The position numbers and the translations under genes were made by a program. From positions 2,232,001 to 2,296,000 of the forward strand of contig CAXXEF010000001.1 in assembly GCA_963677825.2 (NCBI GenBank): a stretch of 64,000 nt of DNA, given 5' to 3'. The notes beneath the pieces are model-generated. The model searched no databases. It had not been told where the DNA came from and saw only the letters and a list, made by a program, of their open reading frames with translations. This DNA comes from Sporobacter sp963677825. Its GTDB lineage: Bacteria > Bacillota > Clostridia > Oscillospirales > Oscillospiraceae. Position 1 is the first letter of the stretch, and every line of letters starts with the position of its first letter. Of this stretch, positions 42,451-51,106 are shown one piece after another.

Positions 42451-42479
42451 AGACTAGGCATATATGCCTAGTCTTTTTT
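42451..42479 (+). terminator. Terminator of the 7TM LuxR-type gene
   Basis: AGACTAGGCATATATGCCTAGTCT followed by TTTTT: a fully self-complementary 24-base palindrome and T tract. Confidence 0.92.
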
Positions 42480-42590
42480 GCGCTTAAATGAGTGCTTTTT
42501 CCTATTTTTATATGTGCTTACTGTCTATAAAATACGCATGAGTGTTGTAAGTATTGCGTGAATTTTGTATTGGAAGGATGATGATAGCAG

Positions 42591-43727
42591 ATGCTTAAAA
42601 ATTTGTATACGAAAATCAAAGCAGCCCGGACGTCGTTTCTGTTCAGCACCGGACAAACGGACCCGGATAAATCCAATAAGTCCAGAATAGAAGCATACGA
42701 CATAATGCGCGGACTGGCTGTATTACTGATGATCCTTATCCATATTGTCCATGAATATGCCAGGCCCAATGTTGAAAACTCGGTGGTCGGATACGTGATT
42801 GAATTTCTTGGAGGGCCTCCGGCCGCGCCGACGTTCATGATGCTTATGGGTATATTCTTTATTTATTCCAATAAAGGTACGTTTAGGCTTTCACTGTTAC
42901 GAGGTTTGAATCTCCTGCTGATCGCATTTGTGCTAAATCTTGTGAGGGGAATCATCCCGTATTACATACTGACGGACTTGCAGGGTGTTTCACCGGACAG
43001 TCTGGGGATATATTTCCGGCTGGAATATTTGATTTTTGAGGTGGATATTTTAACATTCGCCGGCATTTCATATATGATCATGACAGTTTTATATCACTTC
43101 GCCAAAAAGCCTGTAATATGGCTTGCTATTGCAGCTGTGATTGCGGTTGGATCGCCGCTGCTGTGGCGAATAGAGGTTACACAATTACCGCTGCAATATG
43201 TCATAAATATATTCTGGGGAGATGAATACCTCTCAACGTTTCCGGTGTTTCCCTGGCTTTCGTTTCCGCTGGTCGGCATGGTGATCGGCAGATTGCTGAA
43301 AGAGCGCATGGATCATCGTAACGTCGTCAACAAGCTGGGAATCTATTCGATTATGTTCATTATTGTGGGCGGGGTTTTGATGCTGATCAATATTGATTAT
43401 TTCTATAATGCCTACGGCAAAATGGGGATCGGCGCGATAATAAGTATTATTGGTTTCGTATTCTTCTGGCAATGGCTCATAACAAAGATATTCAAAGGAA
43501 TCGGAGGGAAGGTCAGAACAGGAATTTTGCAGTTTTTGAGCAAAAATGTTTTGTATGTATACTTTATACATTGGGTGTTGTGCAAATGGGGTGTCGTATT
43601 CTTTGGTATCGACTCGATGGGATATGCCGGTGTGTTGGCAATGTTCGCCGTGATAACGGCATTGTCCATGATTCTGACCAGCGCATATTTAGCGCTGAAT
43701 AAAAAGCAAGTACTTAAGACTCCATGA
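42591..43727 (+). CDS. HGSNAT-like membrane acyltransferase
   Basis: A 378-residue membrane protein with about ten hydrophobic segments. The N-terminal RIEAYDIMRGLAVLLMILIH (about residues 33-52) followed by His-Glu is characteristic of the heparan-alpha-glucosaminide N-acetyltransferase-like and related acyltransferase families, which carry acyl groups across membranes to surface sugars. GGPPAAPTFMMLMGIFF and NVLYVYFIHWVLCKWG (near the C-terminus) fit too. GGAAGGATG lies upstream of the ATG at 42591. An acyl-carrier-like gene follows 177 bases later, which suggests a shared acyl-transfer job. Confidence 0.82.
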   Translation: MLKNLYTKIKAARTSFLFSTGQTDPDKSNKSRIEAYDIMRGLAVLLMILIHIVHEYARPNVENSVVGYVIEFLGGPPAAPTFMMLMGIFFIYSNKGTFRLSLLRGLNLLLIAFVLNLVRGIIPYYILTDLQGVSPDSLGIYFRLEYLIFEVDILTFAGISYMIMTVLYHFAKKPVIWLAIAAVIAVGSPLLWRIEVTQLPLQYVINIFWGDEYLSTFPVFPWLSFPLVGMVIGRLLKERMDHRNVVNKLGIYSIMFIIVGGVLMLINIDYFYNAYGKMGIGAIISIIGFVFFWQWLITKIFKGIGGKVRTGILQFLSKNVLYVYFIHWVLCKWGVVFFGIDSMGYAGVLAMFAVITALSMILTSAYLALNKKQVLKTP

Positions 43728-43904
43728 CAGAAGACCGCGTTGATGGGATGCCGTTTTGAGGGATGGTCATTGAAATTGTCTCCCAAACAGGGCCGCACAG
43801 GCGCTCGATCCGGTGCCGGTGCGGCTGAAGAAGGATGACCTGTGTTGCAAAAAGCAGGATTATCGGGATGAACAGGTTGATATTTGCAGAGTGCAGAGGT
43901 ACAT

Positions 43905-44162
43905 ATGAGCAATCAAATAGAGGAAAAAGTCAAAGAAATTATTATATTGCAACTAGAGGACAAAACAAAAGCCGCAAATCTGCAATATGACACACCACTT
44001 CTGGCACTTGGTATTGATGCCATGCTCGCTTTATCAATTCTTGTCGATATCGAAATAGAATACAATATTGAGATTAACAATAAAGATCTCAATAATATGG
44101 ACAAGGTCAAGGATATTTCGTCTTTTGCCGATCTGGTTCGGGATTACCTGAAGCATACCTGA
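43905..44162 (+). CDS. Acyl-carrier-protein-like protein without the phosphopantetheine serine
   Basis: An 85-residue acidic helical protein with the ACP fold pattern: helix I (EEKVKEIIILQLE), a loop, then LLALGIDAMLALSILVDIEI (residues 32-51) and a final helix ending DLVRDYLKHT. In active carriers the loop reads Gly-x-Asp-Ser-Leu/Met and the Ser takes the 4'-phosphopantetheine arm; here it is Ala39 (codon GCC, one base from the Ser codon TCC). So it is either a carrier that has lost its attachment site, a scaffold, or a recent mutant. AGAGG lies before the ATG at 43905. It follows a membrane acyltransferase gene. Confidence 0.78.
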   Translation: MSNQIEEKVKEIIILQLEDKTKAANLQYDTPLLALGIDAMLALSILVDIEIEYNIEINNKDLNNMDKVKDISSFADLVRDYLKHT

Positions 44163-44318
44163 AGCACAGAAGCGTAAAGCTTTATTTGGTGTCGATGCAT
44201 GATATTATCTAATCCCTCGGGAATGGTGGCTGGCCTTAATCGTCAGTGCTTGTTGAGACGGTATTTCTGATGACCCAATTATGTATATAACAGACGTACC
44301 GAATCATCCGGAATGACT

Positions 44319-44915
44319 TTAGCTGCCCGAATTTTCCGACTTTTTCTTATACCGAAAGGAGACGGGCGCCTTTGCAAGCCGATTGAAACCGCGAATTAGT
44401 TTTCGCTTTCCGCTAACATCAAATATCAGCTGCGATAAAGCCTGCCATAAAAACAACCACCCGCCGACCGTTATGATTTCCTTCAGCATATAGGTAGTGA
44501 CGGTATCCTTGAGCAGATTGCTGAAATAAGATAGGGCTAGTATAGAGACGGACAGCACAGCAAAAAGGACAGAGGATATGACAATACGTCTTGTTTTGCT
44601 TTTTTCGACTTCGATATAGAACGAATAAAAGGTTTCAAACCAATGTGCGACGATGCGCTCCCGCTTTTCGTTTTTATTTTCGTTTGACAAAGAGAAGACA
44701 ATCTCGATACCGTATTTCGGGGGAATATCGTCGATGGAATCCTTAAGGAAACCCAGTAGCCCCGGGTTGATGTCCTTCTTTTTAAACGGGATATCGTCGT
44801 TGTCCCAGTGATTGAAAATCTCATCGTAATTTTTCGCCGCTACTTCAATAATGAAGCGGCCTGTTTCCGGGTTTTTCTCGTAAAGCCTGTCCAGTAAGGA
44901 TTTAATTTTACTCAT
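44319..44915 (-). CDS. Uncharacterised two-TM protein, paralogue of the one at 32484
   Basis: A 198-residue protein matching the one at 32484-33077 over its whole length. It has the same soluble N-terminal part (LLDRLYEKNPETGRFIIEVA; FLKDSIDDIPPKYGIEIVF), the EKSK motif before two hydrophobic segments (about 108-130 and 142-162), VGGWLFLWQALSQLIFD and a basic tail. This copy is in AT-rich accessory DNA whereas the other lies in the core region. Unknown family. AGAGGTG precedes the ATG at 44915. Confidence 0.82.
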   Translation of the reverse strand: MSKIKSLLDRLYEKNPETGRFIIEVAAKNYDEIFNHWDNDDIPFKKKDINPGLLGFLKDSIDDIPPKYGIEIVFSLSNENKNEKRERIVAHWFETFYSFYIEVEKSKTRRIVISSVLFAVLSVSILALSYFSNLLKDTVTTYMLKEIITVGGWLFLWQALSQLIFDVSGKRKLIRGFNRLAKAPVSFRYKKKSENSGS

Positions 44916-45053
44916 CTGCTACACCTCTCTAAAACAAGCGGATCTTGTTCCGCCCGCCTGCGTTAATTATATACAAAGCATGTTCATTTTTTGGGAACGT
45001 GCGTACTTTATAAAATATATCCCAAAAGCTGGACAGCAGCTCAGTATATACTC

Positions 45054-46112
45054 TTACTTTCGAATAATCCGAATAATACCGTCATATATCGCATTCGATA
45101 CCATCACCTTTGTCCCGCCCTGTATGTCAAAAATATGGATTAACGGTGTTCCGCCATTTGTATTTACAAACTGCACGACAACTGTGTCAATATCCTTGTG
45201 ATACCGCGCAATGCTGTAATACCCCAAAACCCAGCCTGTGTGTTCATACTCATAAATGGAAGTATAGATAGCCTGCTCTTCATCAGAGAACAATGTGCCG
45301 TCGTTCAATGCCCGTATAAATATACCCACGTCCTGAGCTGTAGCAACCATACCGGTATTGATTTGCTTGAAATCGGTATCTGTACCAACATAGTATCCAC
45401 TCATCACATCTTCAATATCCACGTCATCCAGTGAAAAGAAAGTAGAGTCAAGACCAAGCGGTACTAATATCTCTTCTTTAATATATTGATTGTAGCCTAA
45501 AACTTCATCGAGAATGTCTCTTAACAACAAGTAATTTGTATTGGAGTAGCGGTAATCTTCATTCGGTGCAAACGCAGCAGGTTTATCAAAGATCAACGCA
45601 AGGGATTCACTACTGGTTTTTGTCGGATTGTCCCACCGAAACCCTGGTTGGTCTGTATAATTCAAAATGCCGCTACGATGCTGAAGCATCATTCTCAGTG
45701 TAATCTGATCGGCGTATTCAATTCTTCCTAAATACTCCGGGAAGTAATCTGACAGTGTATCATCCAGGGAAAGACGCTGTGCAGAAACCAGTTTGGCGTA
45801 AGCCGCGGCGACATACAACTTGCTGATGCTGCCAATTTTGAAGAATGATTTTGCGTCGGCAGGGATTTGTTTGTCACGATCTTTCCATCCGGCGGTGTAA
45901 AATGCAGGGGGCTCTCCAGCTTCATCCACATACACAATAATCCCATCTATACCGAGACTGGTTGCGCTATTGACCTGCTCTTGAATCGTGTCAGGCAATG
46001 GTTTCATCAAAGCCCAAAGCCCATCCCAAGGTGGCAGCCCGATGACACAGGTTATGCCGAATGAAATCATAATAATTCTAAGTATCAATACTACTTTTTT
46101 CTTTTTATTCAT
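45054..46112 (-). CDS. Serine beta-lactamase-like hydrolase (class C/esterase type)
   Basis: A 352-residue membrane-anchored or exported protein of the beta-lactamase-related serine hydrolase family. An N-terminal hydrophobic segment (residues 6-26, after MNKKKK) is the anchor. The catalytic Ser-x-x-Lys is SISK in FFKIGSISKLYVAA (about 92-105); the Tyr-x-Asn element is YSNTNY (about 193), and EHTGWVLGYYS may be the third motif. These proteins are peptidases, esterases or penicillin-recognising enzymes; few are resistance enzymes. ATG 46112 is preferred, with AGAGG upstream, over longer open frames to 46271. Monocistronic. Confidence 0.86.
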   Translation of the reverse strand: MNKKKKVVLILRIIMISFGITCVIGLPPWDGLWALMKPLPDTIQEQVNSATSLGIDGIIVYVDEAGEPPAFYTAGWKDRDKQIPADAKSFFKIGSISKLYVAAAYAKLVSAQRLSLDDTLSDYFPEYLGRIEYADQITLRMMLQHRSGILNYTDQPGFRWDNPTKTSSESLALIFDKPAAFAPNEDYRYSNTNYLLLRDILDEVLGYNQYIKEEILVPLGLDSTFFSLDDVDIEDVMSGYYVGTDTDFKQINTGMVATAQDVGIFIRALNDGTLFSDEEQAIYTSIYEYEHTGWVLGYYSIARYHKDIDTVVVQFVNTNGGTPLIHIFDIQGGTKVMVSNAIYDGIIRIIRK

Positions 46113-46413
46113 TAGCAAACCTCTTTCAAGTCGCCTGACAGAACGGAACAATAAGATCTCGCAATATCGTGCGCCTGTATAATTAGAATACCGCAGAAGA
46201 GATTTTAAATCAATGTGAGCTGTAAGCAACGCATGTAAAAATATTGAATACCTGTTTGATAAAGAAAACATATACCTCGCAGCAGCCTGAATCGGTCGCG
46301 ATAAACCCTGTGCACATATTAATGATTTCTGTATTATTACGAAAGATCGACCGTGTGCAATTGGTGTTAAAAATAGTCGTATCTTTCATATCATCAACAA
46401 TGGTTGCTAAAAT

Positions 46414-46440
46414 AAACCCGTCTCAACTGAGGCGGGTTTT
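46414..46440. terminator. Intrinsic terminator without an adjacent gene
   Basis: AAACCCG-tctcaactgagg-CGGGTTTT (the loop can extend pairing) with T run on the plus strand. Confidence 0.65.
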
Positions 46441-46572
46441 GTTGTGTTTGGGTAAGCAGTTACCAACTACAAGAGTTGCCGATTCTTGAGCATCGTCTGC
46501 TTACCATTCGCCCAAACGCCGGCCCTGTGCGCGCCGACAGCGACGAAGACGGTTCTAACGGTATTACTGGGC

Positions 46573-46597
46573 AAAGCAATCGCGGAATTGCTTTTTT
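46573..46597 (+). terminator. Terminator/attenuator upstream of the LytTR regulator gene
   Basis: AAAGCAAT-cgcgga-ATTGCTTT followed by TTT, 59 bases before the start codon at 46656. Confidence 0.65.
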
Positions 46598-46655
46598 CCA
46601 ATAAATGCTTTACATTATTACTGAAATGGTAATTTTTGTGGTCGGAGGTACGGCG

Positions 46656-47384
46656 ATGGCAATAACAATTGGTGTCTGTGATGATAATCCGCAGCAGGTC
46701 GGTCTGCTGACCTCTTTTTTGAGAAGCCATCACAGGGCGGATGAGTTCGACCTGATTACCTCGACCAGCCCGGCAGAATTTTTAGCATTGGTTCGGAACA
46801 AAGCGCCGCGTCTCGTTTTTCTGGACATTGACATGGGCGAGACGAGCGGTATCCAGTTGGGAGAAGAAATCAAGGCACTTTATCAAGACGCTGTCCTTGT
46901 ATTTGTCACGGCGTATGAAAATTACGCGTTAGAGGCATTTGGCGTCCGCGCTTTTCACTATTTGCTGAAACCCCTGACGCGCGAGAACTTCGATATAGTA
47001 CTGGATGAAGCGCTCAGCTTCATTCAAAGCGCCCCTGTCAAAACAGAAAAAGCCTTGACGGTTAAAACAAAAAAAGAGGTTGTGCATCTAAACTTCAGCG
47101 ACATTGTCTATTTTGAAAAAATGGGCCACAAGGTCAAAATACATACCAAGGAGCGCGATCTGTACTATTACGATAACTTCACCAATCTGTTGGGCACTAT
47201 CGGTACCGCCGACTTTTTACAGTGCCACCAAGGGTATATCGTCAATGTCGGCAAGATCAGGGCATTCCGGGAGAAAACGCTGTTTTTGGACGGCGACATT
47301 GCGCTGCCCGTCAGCAGGACATATATGGATACCGTCAAAAAAATGCTGGCTCAACAGTTATTTGACGGGGAGGATCGCTCATGA
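46656..47384 (+). CDS. LytTR family response regulator
   Basis: A 242-residue response regulator of the AgrA/LytR type. The receiver domain (1-120) has acidic residues in GVCDDNPQQV, the phospho-acceptor Asp in RLVFLDIDMGE (about residue 58) and the Lys in YLLKPLTREN (about 106). The C-terminal LytTR DNA-binding domain (about 140-240) has the typical IVYFEKMGHKVKIHTKERD and FLQCHQGYIVN strands. ATG 46656 is chosen because GGAGG precedes it. The 3' end overlaps the kinase gene by four bases. It binds direct repeats upstream of its targets, quite possibly the surface operon at 48.9 kb. Confidence 0.93.
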   Translation: MAITIGVCDDNPQQVGLLTSFLRSHHRADEFDLITSTSPAEFLALVRNKAPRLVFLDIDMGETSGIQLGEEIKALYQDAVLVFVTAYENYALEAFGVRAFHYLLKPLTRENFDIVLDEALSFIQSAPVKTEKALTVKTKKEVVHLNFSDIVYFEKMGHKVKIHTKERDLYYYDNFTNLLGTIGTADFLQCHQGYIVNVGKIRAFREKTLFLDGDIALPVSRTYMDTVKKMLAQQLFDGEDRS

Positions 47385-48577
47385 AAAACATCGGCAGCAA
47401 GATTCTCGGTGACTCAGCGGTTTTTTCGTTTGATATACGCTTGTTCCATGTGGCGAGCCTGATGGGCGCGGTGATGACCATGTCGGGGATCCTGATCGAC
47501 CTGACTAACGGGGCGATTTACATGGTTGATATCATCTTTGCCGGATGCTGGATCGTCTCTTATTACCTGTCGCGCTTCAAGGGCTTGTTTAACGTTGCAT
47601 CTATCGCGTCCGTGGCGATCCTCGTTTTCGCATTCATGCCTTACCTATGGCTATACAGCAACGACGGCATAGCCGGCCCGGCTCCATATTATTCCGTTCT
47701 CTTTATTGCCGTGATCTGCATCGTGCTAAAGGGATACCAGCGCCTTTTGTCGATTATATCTGTGATGATCGTGCAGCAATTGCTGATCCTACATGATGTG
47801 GGCTCCTATAAGGCTTTGTTTGAGACGGTGATTTTTAGGATCTCCGCACATCTCGTTTTAATGACAGTCGCGATGGCCGTTCTCATTATTATCTATACCA
47901 ACACTTACAGGAAGGAACGCGCGCGCAGCACGGCTTACGCAAAGACCATTGAAGAGCAGTACAGGCAGCAGCTATACTACATGGAAACTCTTGAGGCGCT
48001 CATATATAAGCTCAAATCAGAGCGCCATGATTTTAACAACCACCTAGGTGTGATATACGGCCTTCTGGAAACGGGGGAAACGGACAAAGCGATGGCTTAT
48101 GGCGTCCAGCTCATAAAAGCGGCGGAGGAATACCGCAGCATCGTCAATCTCCCGTATTCCATGATCCGCGCTATGCTCAACTATAAACTATCCGCGGCCG
48201 AGGAGGCGGGAATCGCGCTCCGGCTCGACATACGACTGCCGGATGGGCTGCCGCTGAACGAATCCGACATCACTGTTATTTTAGGCAACCTACTGGACAA
48301 CGCGATAGAGGCCTGTAAAAACGTGCCCGAGGAGAAGCGGTATATCGGCTTGGTGCTCACGTACAAGCCCGACTATCTTGTTATTCAAATTGAGAACCCG
48401 ACGAGTACGAATCTGCCCTTAAAGGATGGGGCATACCGCACGACAAAGCCGGATTTTGAGGATCATGGCTTTGGCTTGAGCAATATTTCCTATCTTGTTC
48501 GCCGCCACAACGGGCTGATGAAAATCGAGCCGGAGGCCGGTACCTTTAAGGTCAGCATTGCGCTGCTGGCAAAATAA
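47381..48577 (+). CDS. AgrC-like GHKL sensor histidine kinase
   Basis: A 398-residue membrane kinase. Residues 15-180 have six hydrophobic segments (sensor part), followed by a coiled region (RARSTAYAKTIEEQYRQQLY) and the catalytic part: LKSERHDFNNHLGVIYGLLE (about 213-232) contains the phospho-acceptor His of AgrC-type kinases, then a GHKL ATPase with ILGNLLDNAIEACKNV (N-box, about 305-320) and FGLSNISYLVRRHNG (G-box). It overlaps the regulator gene (ATGA). No agrB/agrD peptide genes are visible, so the signal is unknown. A strong terminator separates it from the surface genes. Confidence 0.92.
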   Translation: MKNIGSKILGDSAVFSFDIRLFHVASLMGAVMTMSGILIDLTNGAIYMVDIIFAGCWIVSYYLSRFKGLFNVASIASVAILVFAFMPYLWLYSNDGIAGPAPYYSVLFIAVICIVLKGYQRLLSIISVMIVQQLLILHDVGSYKALFETVIFRISAHLVLMTVAMAVLIIIYTNTYRKERARSTAYAKTIEEQYRQQLYYMETLEALIYKLKSERHDFNNHLGVIYGLLETGETDKAMAYGVQLIKAAEEYRSIVNLPYSMIRAMLNYKLSAAEEAGIALRLDIRLPDGLPLNESDITVILGNLLDNAIEACKNVPEEKRYIGLVLTYKPDYLVIQIENPTSTNLPLKDGAYRTTKPDFEDHGFGLSNISYLVRRHNGLMKIEPEAGTFKVSIALLAK

Positions 48578-48622
48578 AGAAGAAAACAAGTCCATACATA
48601 CGTGCCGATCATGTCATTTCCC

Positions 48623-48651
48623 GTGCCGATGATGCAATCGGCACTTTTTTT
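48623..48651 (+). terminator. Terminator of the two-component operon
   Basis: GTGCCGAT-gatgca-ATCGGCAC followed by TTTTTTT, 45 bases after the kinase stop codon. Confidence 0.92.
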
Positions 48652-48855
48652 GCGCCAAAATCTATTAAGATGGACTATGCTACATGAAATTCATTCGGCG
48701 AGCAACCGGCAGGAGAAATCATGCAGCAAACTGGACCCGGGAGTGGGGCAGACGCGGCGGCGACGTCATACAAGTCCATATGCGGGCGCGCAGGCAAATG
48801 GTGCGCCCGTCAATCTAAACGTGCTGTAAGGCGCAATATATTAGGAGGTATTTTT
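48652..48855 (+). promoter_or_regulatory. Leader region of the surface-protein operon
   Basis: About 200 bases of GC-rich leader between the terminator and the GTG start. A stable hairpin GGGCGC/GCGCCC lies at 48785-48810. The frame of the following gene is open back to 48721 but the strong site AGGAGG at 48843-48848 sets the start at 48856. A structured mRNA leader or LytTR operator could be here; I could not assign either. Confidence 0.4.
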
Positions 48856-51084
48856 GTGAGAACACAAATCGGCAAAAAAATGATGAATAGGCGGCTCTTC
48901 AGTGTACTGATGGTATTGTGCCTGATGTTGACACTGCTGCCAAGTATCGCGCCGACGGCTGATGCGGCCGGCTATGAGGAGCGGTACGTCGACGCCAATA
49001 GCGGCGACGACACGAACGACGGTTCCCAGGACAGCCCGTATAAGACGATTCAAACGGCGGTCAACGATCTGGAATCCAGCGCTTTTATTGAAGCGACGAT
49101 TTATATCGCTGCCGGTACATATGCGGGAGATGTGTCGATCGCGCAAAGCATGAGCCTGATCGGCACGTCGGCGGCGACGACGATTATCGACGGCGCGTCT
49201 TCCGTCAGGGGCATCAATATAACCAATTCCAGCGCCAGCGTCACCTTAGAAAACCTGACCATCCAAAACGGCAAAGCACCGGACGGCGCTACCGGCGACG
49301 GTGCCATCCATAATCCGACCCCCCTCTTTGATGGATATGACGGTGAGTCCGGCGGCGGTATCTATTGCGCCGGCTCACTGATTGTTACTAGCTGCATCAT
49401 TGCTGACAACAATGCGGGTAGCGGCGGTAATGGCGGGGATTCGTCAGCCGGCCGTGGTGTTGGGGGCGACGGCGGCAACGGCGGACACGGCGGCGGCATT
49501 TGCTGCGCCGGTTCTCTGACCGTCACGGACAGTACGATATCCGGCAACAACGCAGGCGGCGGTGGCAACGCTTATACGAGCGGCTATTACAACGGAGGCA
49601 GCGGCGGAAAAGGTGGCGGCGTTTACTGCACAGGCCCGATGATTATTACGAACAGTACTGTTTCAGGTAACAATGCGGGCGGCGGCGGCGGCAACAATGA
49701 AAACGGAAACGCCGGCAACGGCGGCGCTGGCGGCGGTATTTTCTGCGCCGCATCCCTGACCGTCGACAGCAGTACAATTCAAAATAACCATGCTGGTAAC
49801 GGACAAGATGCGGAAGTGGATATGCGTGCCGGTAACGGCGGTAGCGGCGGACGAGGCGGTGGCGTCTACTGCGTCGGCACACTTAGCGTTACGATCAGTA
49901 CTATTTCGGACAACAAATCCGGTGACGGCGGCAACGGTGGTAACGGCAGTAACAGCAGTAATGGCGGTAGCGGCGGACATGGCGGCGGCGCTTACTGCGG
50001 TGGCGCCGCAAGCATAACCGGAAACAGAATACTCGGAAACATAGCCGGTAGCGGCGGCGGCGGCCGCAACGGCGGGTCAGACGGCAGCGACGGCAGCGGC
50101 GCACAGCTTTTTTCACCGTCCGGCAGCGCCGACGACAACTGGTGGGGTTCAAACAGTGGACCAAGCGTGGATGATACGAATGTTGACGTCAGCAAATGGC
50201 TGGTTTTGAGTATAGCGGCAACTGATACCGTCAGTGTGGACAGCACCACCGGCGTGACGGTCAGTTTGCGTGAAAACAACGCCGGTGAAACCATTCAGAA
50301 CGTTTTTAGCGGCGGCGACATAGGCTTTGCCGCAACAAGCGGATCTGTCAGCCAAAGCAGCGTGACCATTAGCGCCGGCAGCGCTGCGGCAGTTTATACC
50401 GCGCCGTCATCGGCTGTGACAGACGCAGTTTCAGCCAGTCTGGATGGTGAAAGCGTCTCTATTAATATCGACGTAGTAAATGTTGGCATCTTAGAAAGCA
50501 GCATTTCTTGGATTGGCAATAAATATCAGCAGGTTTCATTGACGCCTATCGGCACTCAGGGCACGCTCACCTGGAGCGCCACAGACCTGCCTGCCGGATT
50601 AAGTATTGACGCCACGACGGGCGTAGTTTCCGGTACACCGACAGCTACGGGCGATTACGCCGTTGAGGTAACGCTTGTCGACGACAGAGGCAGCTCGACG
50701 ATAACAGCGGTTAAGACCGTGACAATTCACGTGTACAATGCCACAGGAAACGGCGCGTATCTCGTCGAGCCCGTGTCGGACACATCTTATACGGCGGATA
50801 TCGCCGACGGGCTGATCCCGACCATGACGGTGAATAACGGCGTTTCGGGCTTTAAAGCCTTTGAAGTAACCGTCAGCGCCGTAAACGGCCACAGCGGCGA
50901 CGAAATGATCGTTTTCGTCCATATGCGCGGCGGCGCGCAGCTGTCGATGACATGCCTAAAAGGCGACTTTGACGCCGGGTATAATGCCTGTCTTGCGCTC
51001 AACGTCCAGCCGGGAGACGTGGTGAAGGTCTACATCGTCGATGATTTGACGGATATCACGTCGTCCAATCCAATTATTTTATAA
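48856..51084 (+). CDS. Secreted glycine-rich beta-helix surface protein 1
   Basis: A 742-residue exported protein. A signal peptide (about 1-37, hydrophobic LFSVLMVLCLMLTLLPSIAP) precedes VDANSGDDTNDGSQDSPYKT, the usual entry to a right-handed parallel beta-helix. Residues 90-430 hold repeats of a pattern like GGGIYCAGSLTVTDSTISGN alternating with GGxGGNGGxGG runs. Then DNWWGSNSGP (about 426), a beta domain, a putative Ig (He_PIG) domain (about 550-625: GTLTWSATDLPAGLSIDATT) and a 110-residue C-terminal module (632-742). No LPXTG or SLH is present. GTG 48856 has AGGAGG upstream. It is the first gene of a three-gene operon with a paralogue and an SLH protein. A sugar-binding or adhesin role is inferred. 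Confidence 0.86.
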   Translation: MRTQIGKKMMNRRLFSVLMVLCLMLTLLPSIAPTADAAGYEERYVDANSGDDTNDGSQDSPYKTIQTAVNDLESSAFIEATIYIAAGTYAGDVSIAQSMSLIGTSAATTIIDGASSVRGINITNSSASVTLENLTIQNGKAPDGATGDGAIHNPTPLFDGYDGESGGGIYCAGSLIVTSCIIADNNAGSGGNGGDSSAGRGVGGDGGNGGHGGGICCAGSLTVTDSTISGNNAGGGGNAYTSGYYNGGSGGKGGGVYCTGPMIITNSTVSGNNAGGGGGNNENGNAGNGGAGGGIFCAASLTVDSSTIQNNHAGNGQDAEVDMRAGNGGSGGRGGGVYCVGTLSVTISTISDNKSGDGGNGGNGSNSSNGGSGGHGGGAYCGGAASITGNRILGNIAGSGGGGRNGGSDGSDGSGAQLFSPSGSADDNWWGSNSGPSVDDTNVDVSKWLVLSIAATDTVSVDSTTGVTVSLRENNAGETIQNVFSGGDIGFAATSGSVSQSSVTISAGSAAAVYTAPSSAVTDAVSASLDGESVSINIDVVNVGILESSISWIGNKYQQVSLTPIGTQGTLTWSATDLPAGLSIDATTGVVSGTPTATGDYAVEVTLVDDRGSSTITAVKTVTIHVYNATGNGAYLVEPVSDTSYTADIADGLIPTMTVNNGVSGFKAFEVTVSAVNGHSGDEMIVFVHMRGGAQLSMTCLKGDFDAGYNACLALNVQPGDVVKVYIVDDLTDITSSNPIIL
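49227..49294 (+). repeat. Near-identical DNA segment shared with 51481-51548
   Basis: These 68 bases differ from 51481-51548 at three positions, all apparently third-codon changes, inside the two beta-helix genes. Other matching blocks lie in the signal peptide and C-terminal parts. Recent tandem duplication or gene conversion is the simplest reading. Confidence 0.85.
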
Positions 51085-51106
51085 ATGACTTTAAGGGGGA
51101 AGGATC

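Larger units (their letters stand above)
46113..46655. other. Intergenic region with two terminator-like hairpins
   Basis: The 543-base gap between divergent genes has no convincing gene. A GC-richer patch at 46495-46560 in AT-rich surroundings may be a relic. Two hairpins lie at 46414-46440 and 46573-46597; the latter is in the leader of the response-regulator gene and could act as an attenuator. Confidence 0.5.

Noticed and set aside
45054..46112. Beta-lactam resistance enzyme
   Set aside because: The Ser-x-x-Lys motif only places it in the wide serine beta-lactamase-like family; omega-loop and other features of true beta-lactamases are not evident.
46467..46733. An 88-codon minus-strand open frame overlapping the response-regulator start
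   Set aside because: It overlaps the well-supported gene at 46656 and the attenuator hairpin, and has no ribosome site.
48700..48780. A possible cyclic di-GMP-I riboswitch in the surface-operon leader, suggested by GCAGCAAACT and GCAGACGC
   Set aside because: The connecting stem does not form, the conserved GACGCAAAGCC is GACGCGGCGGC, and the second helix with its tetraloop receptor is missing.
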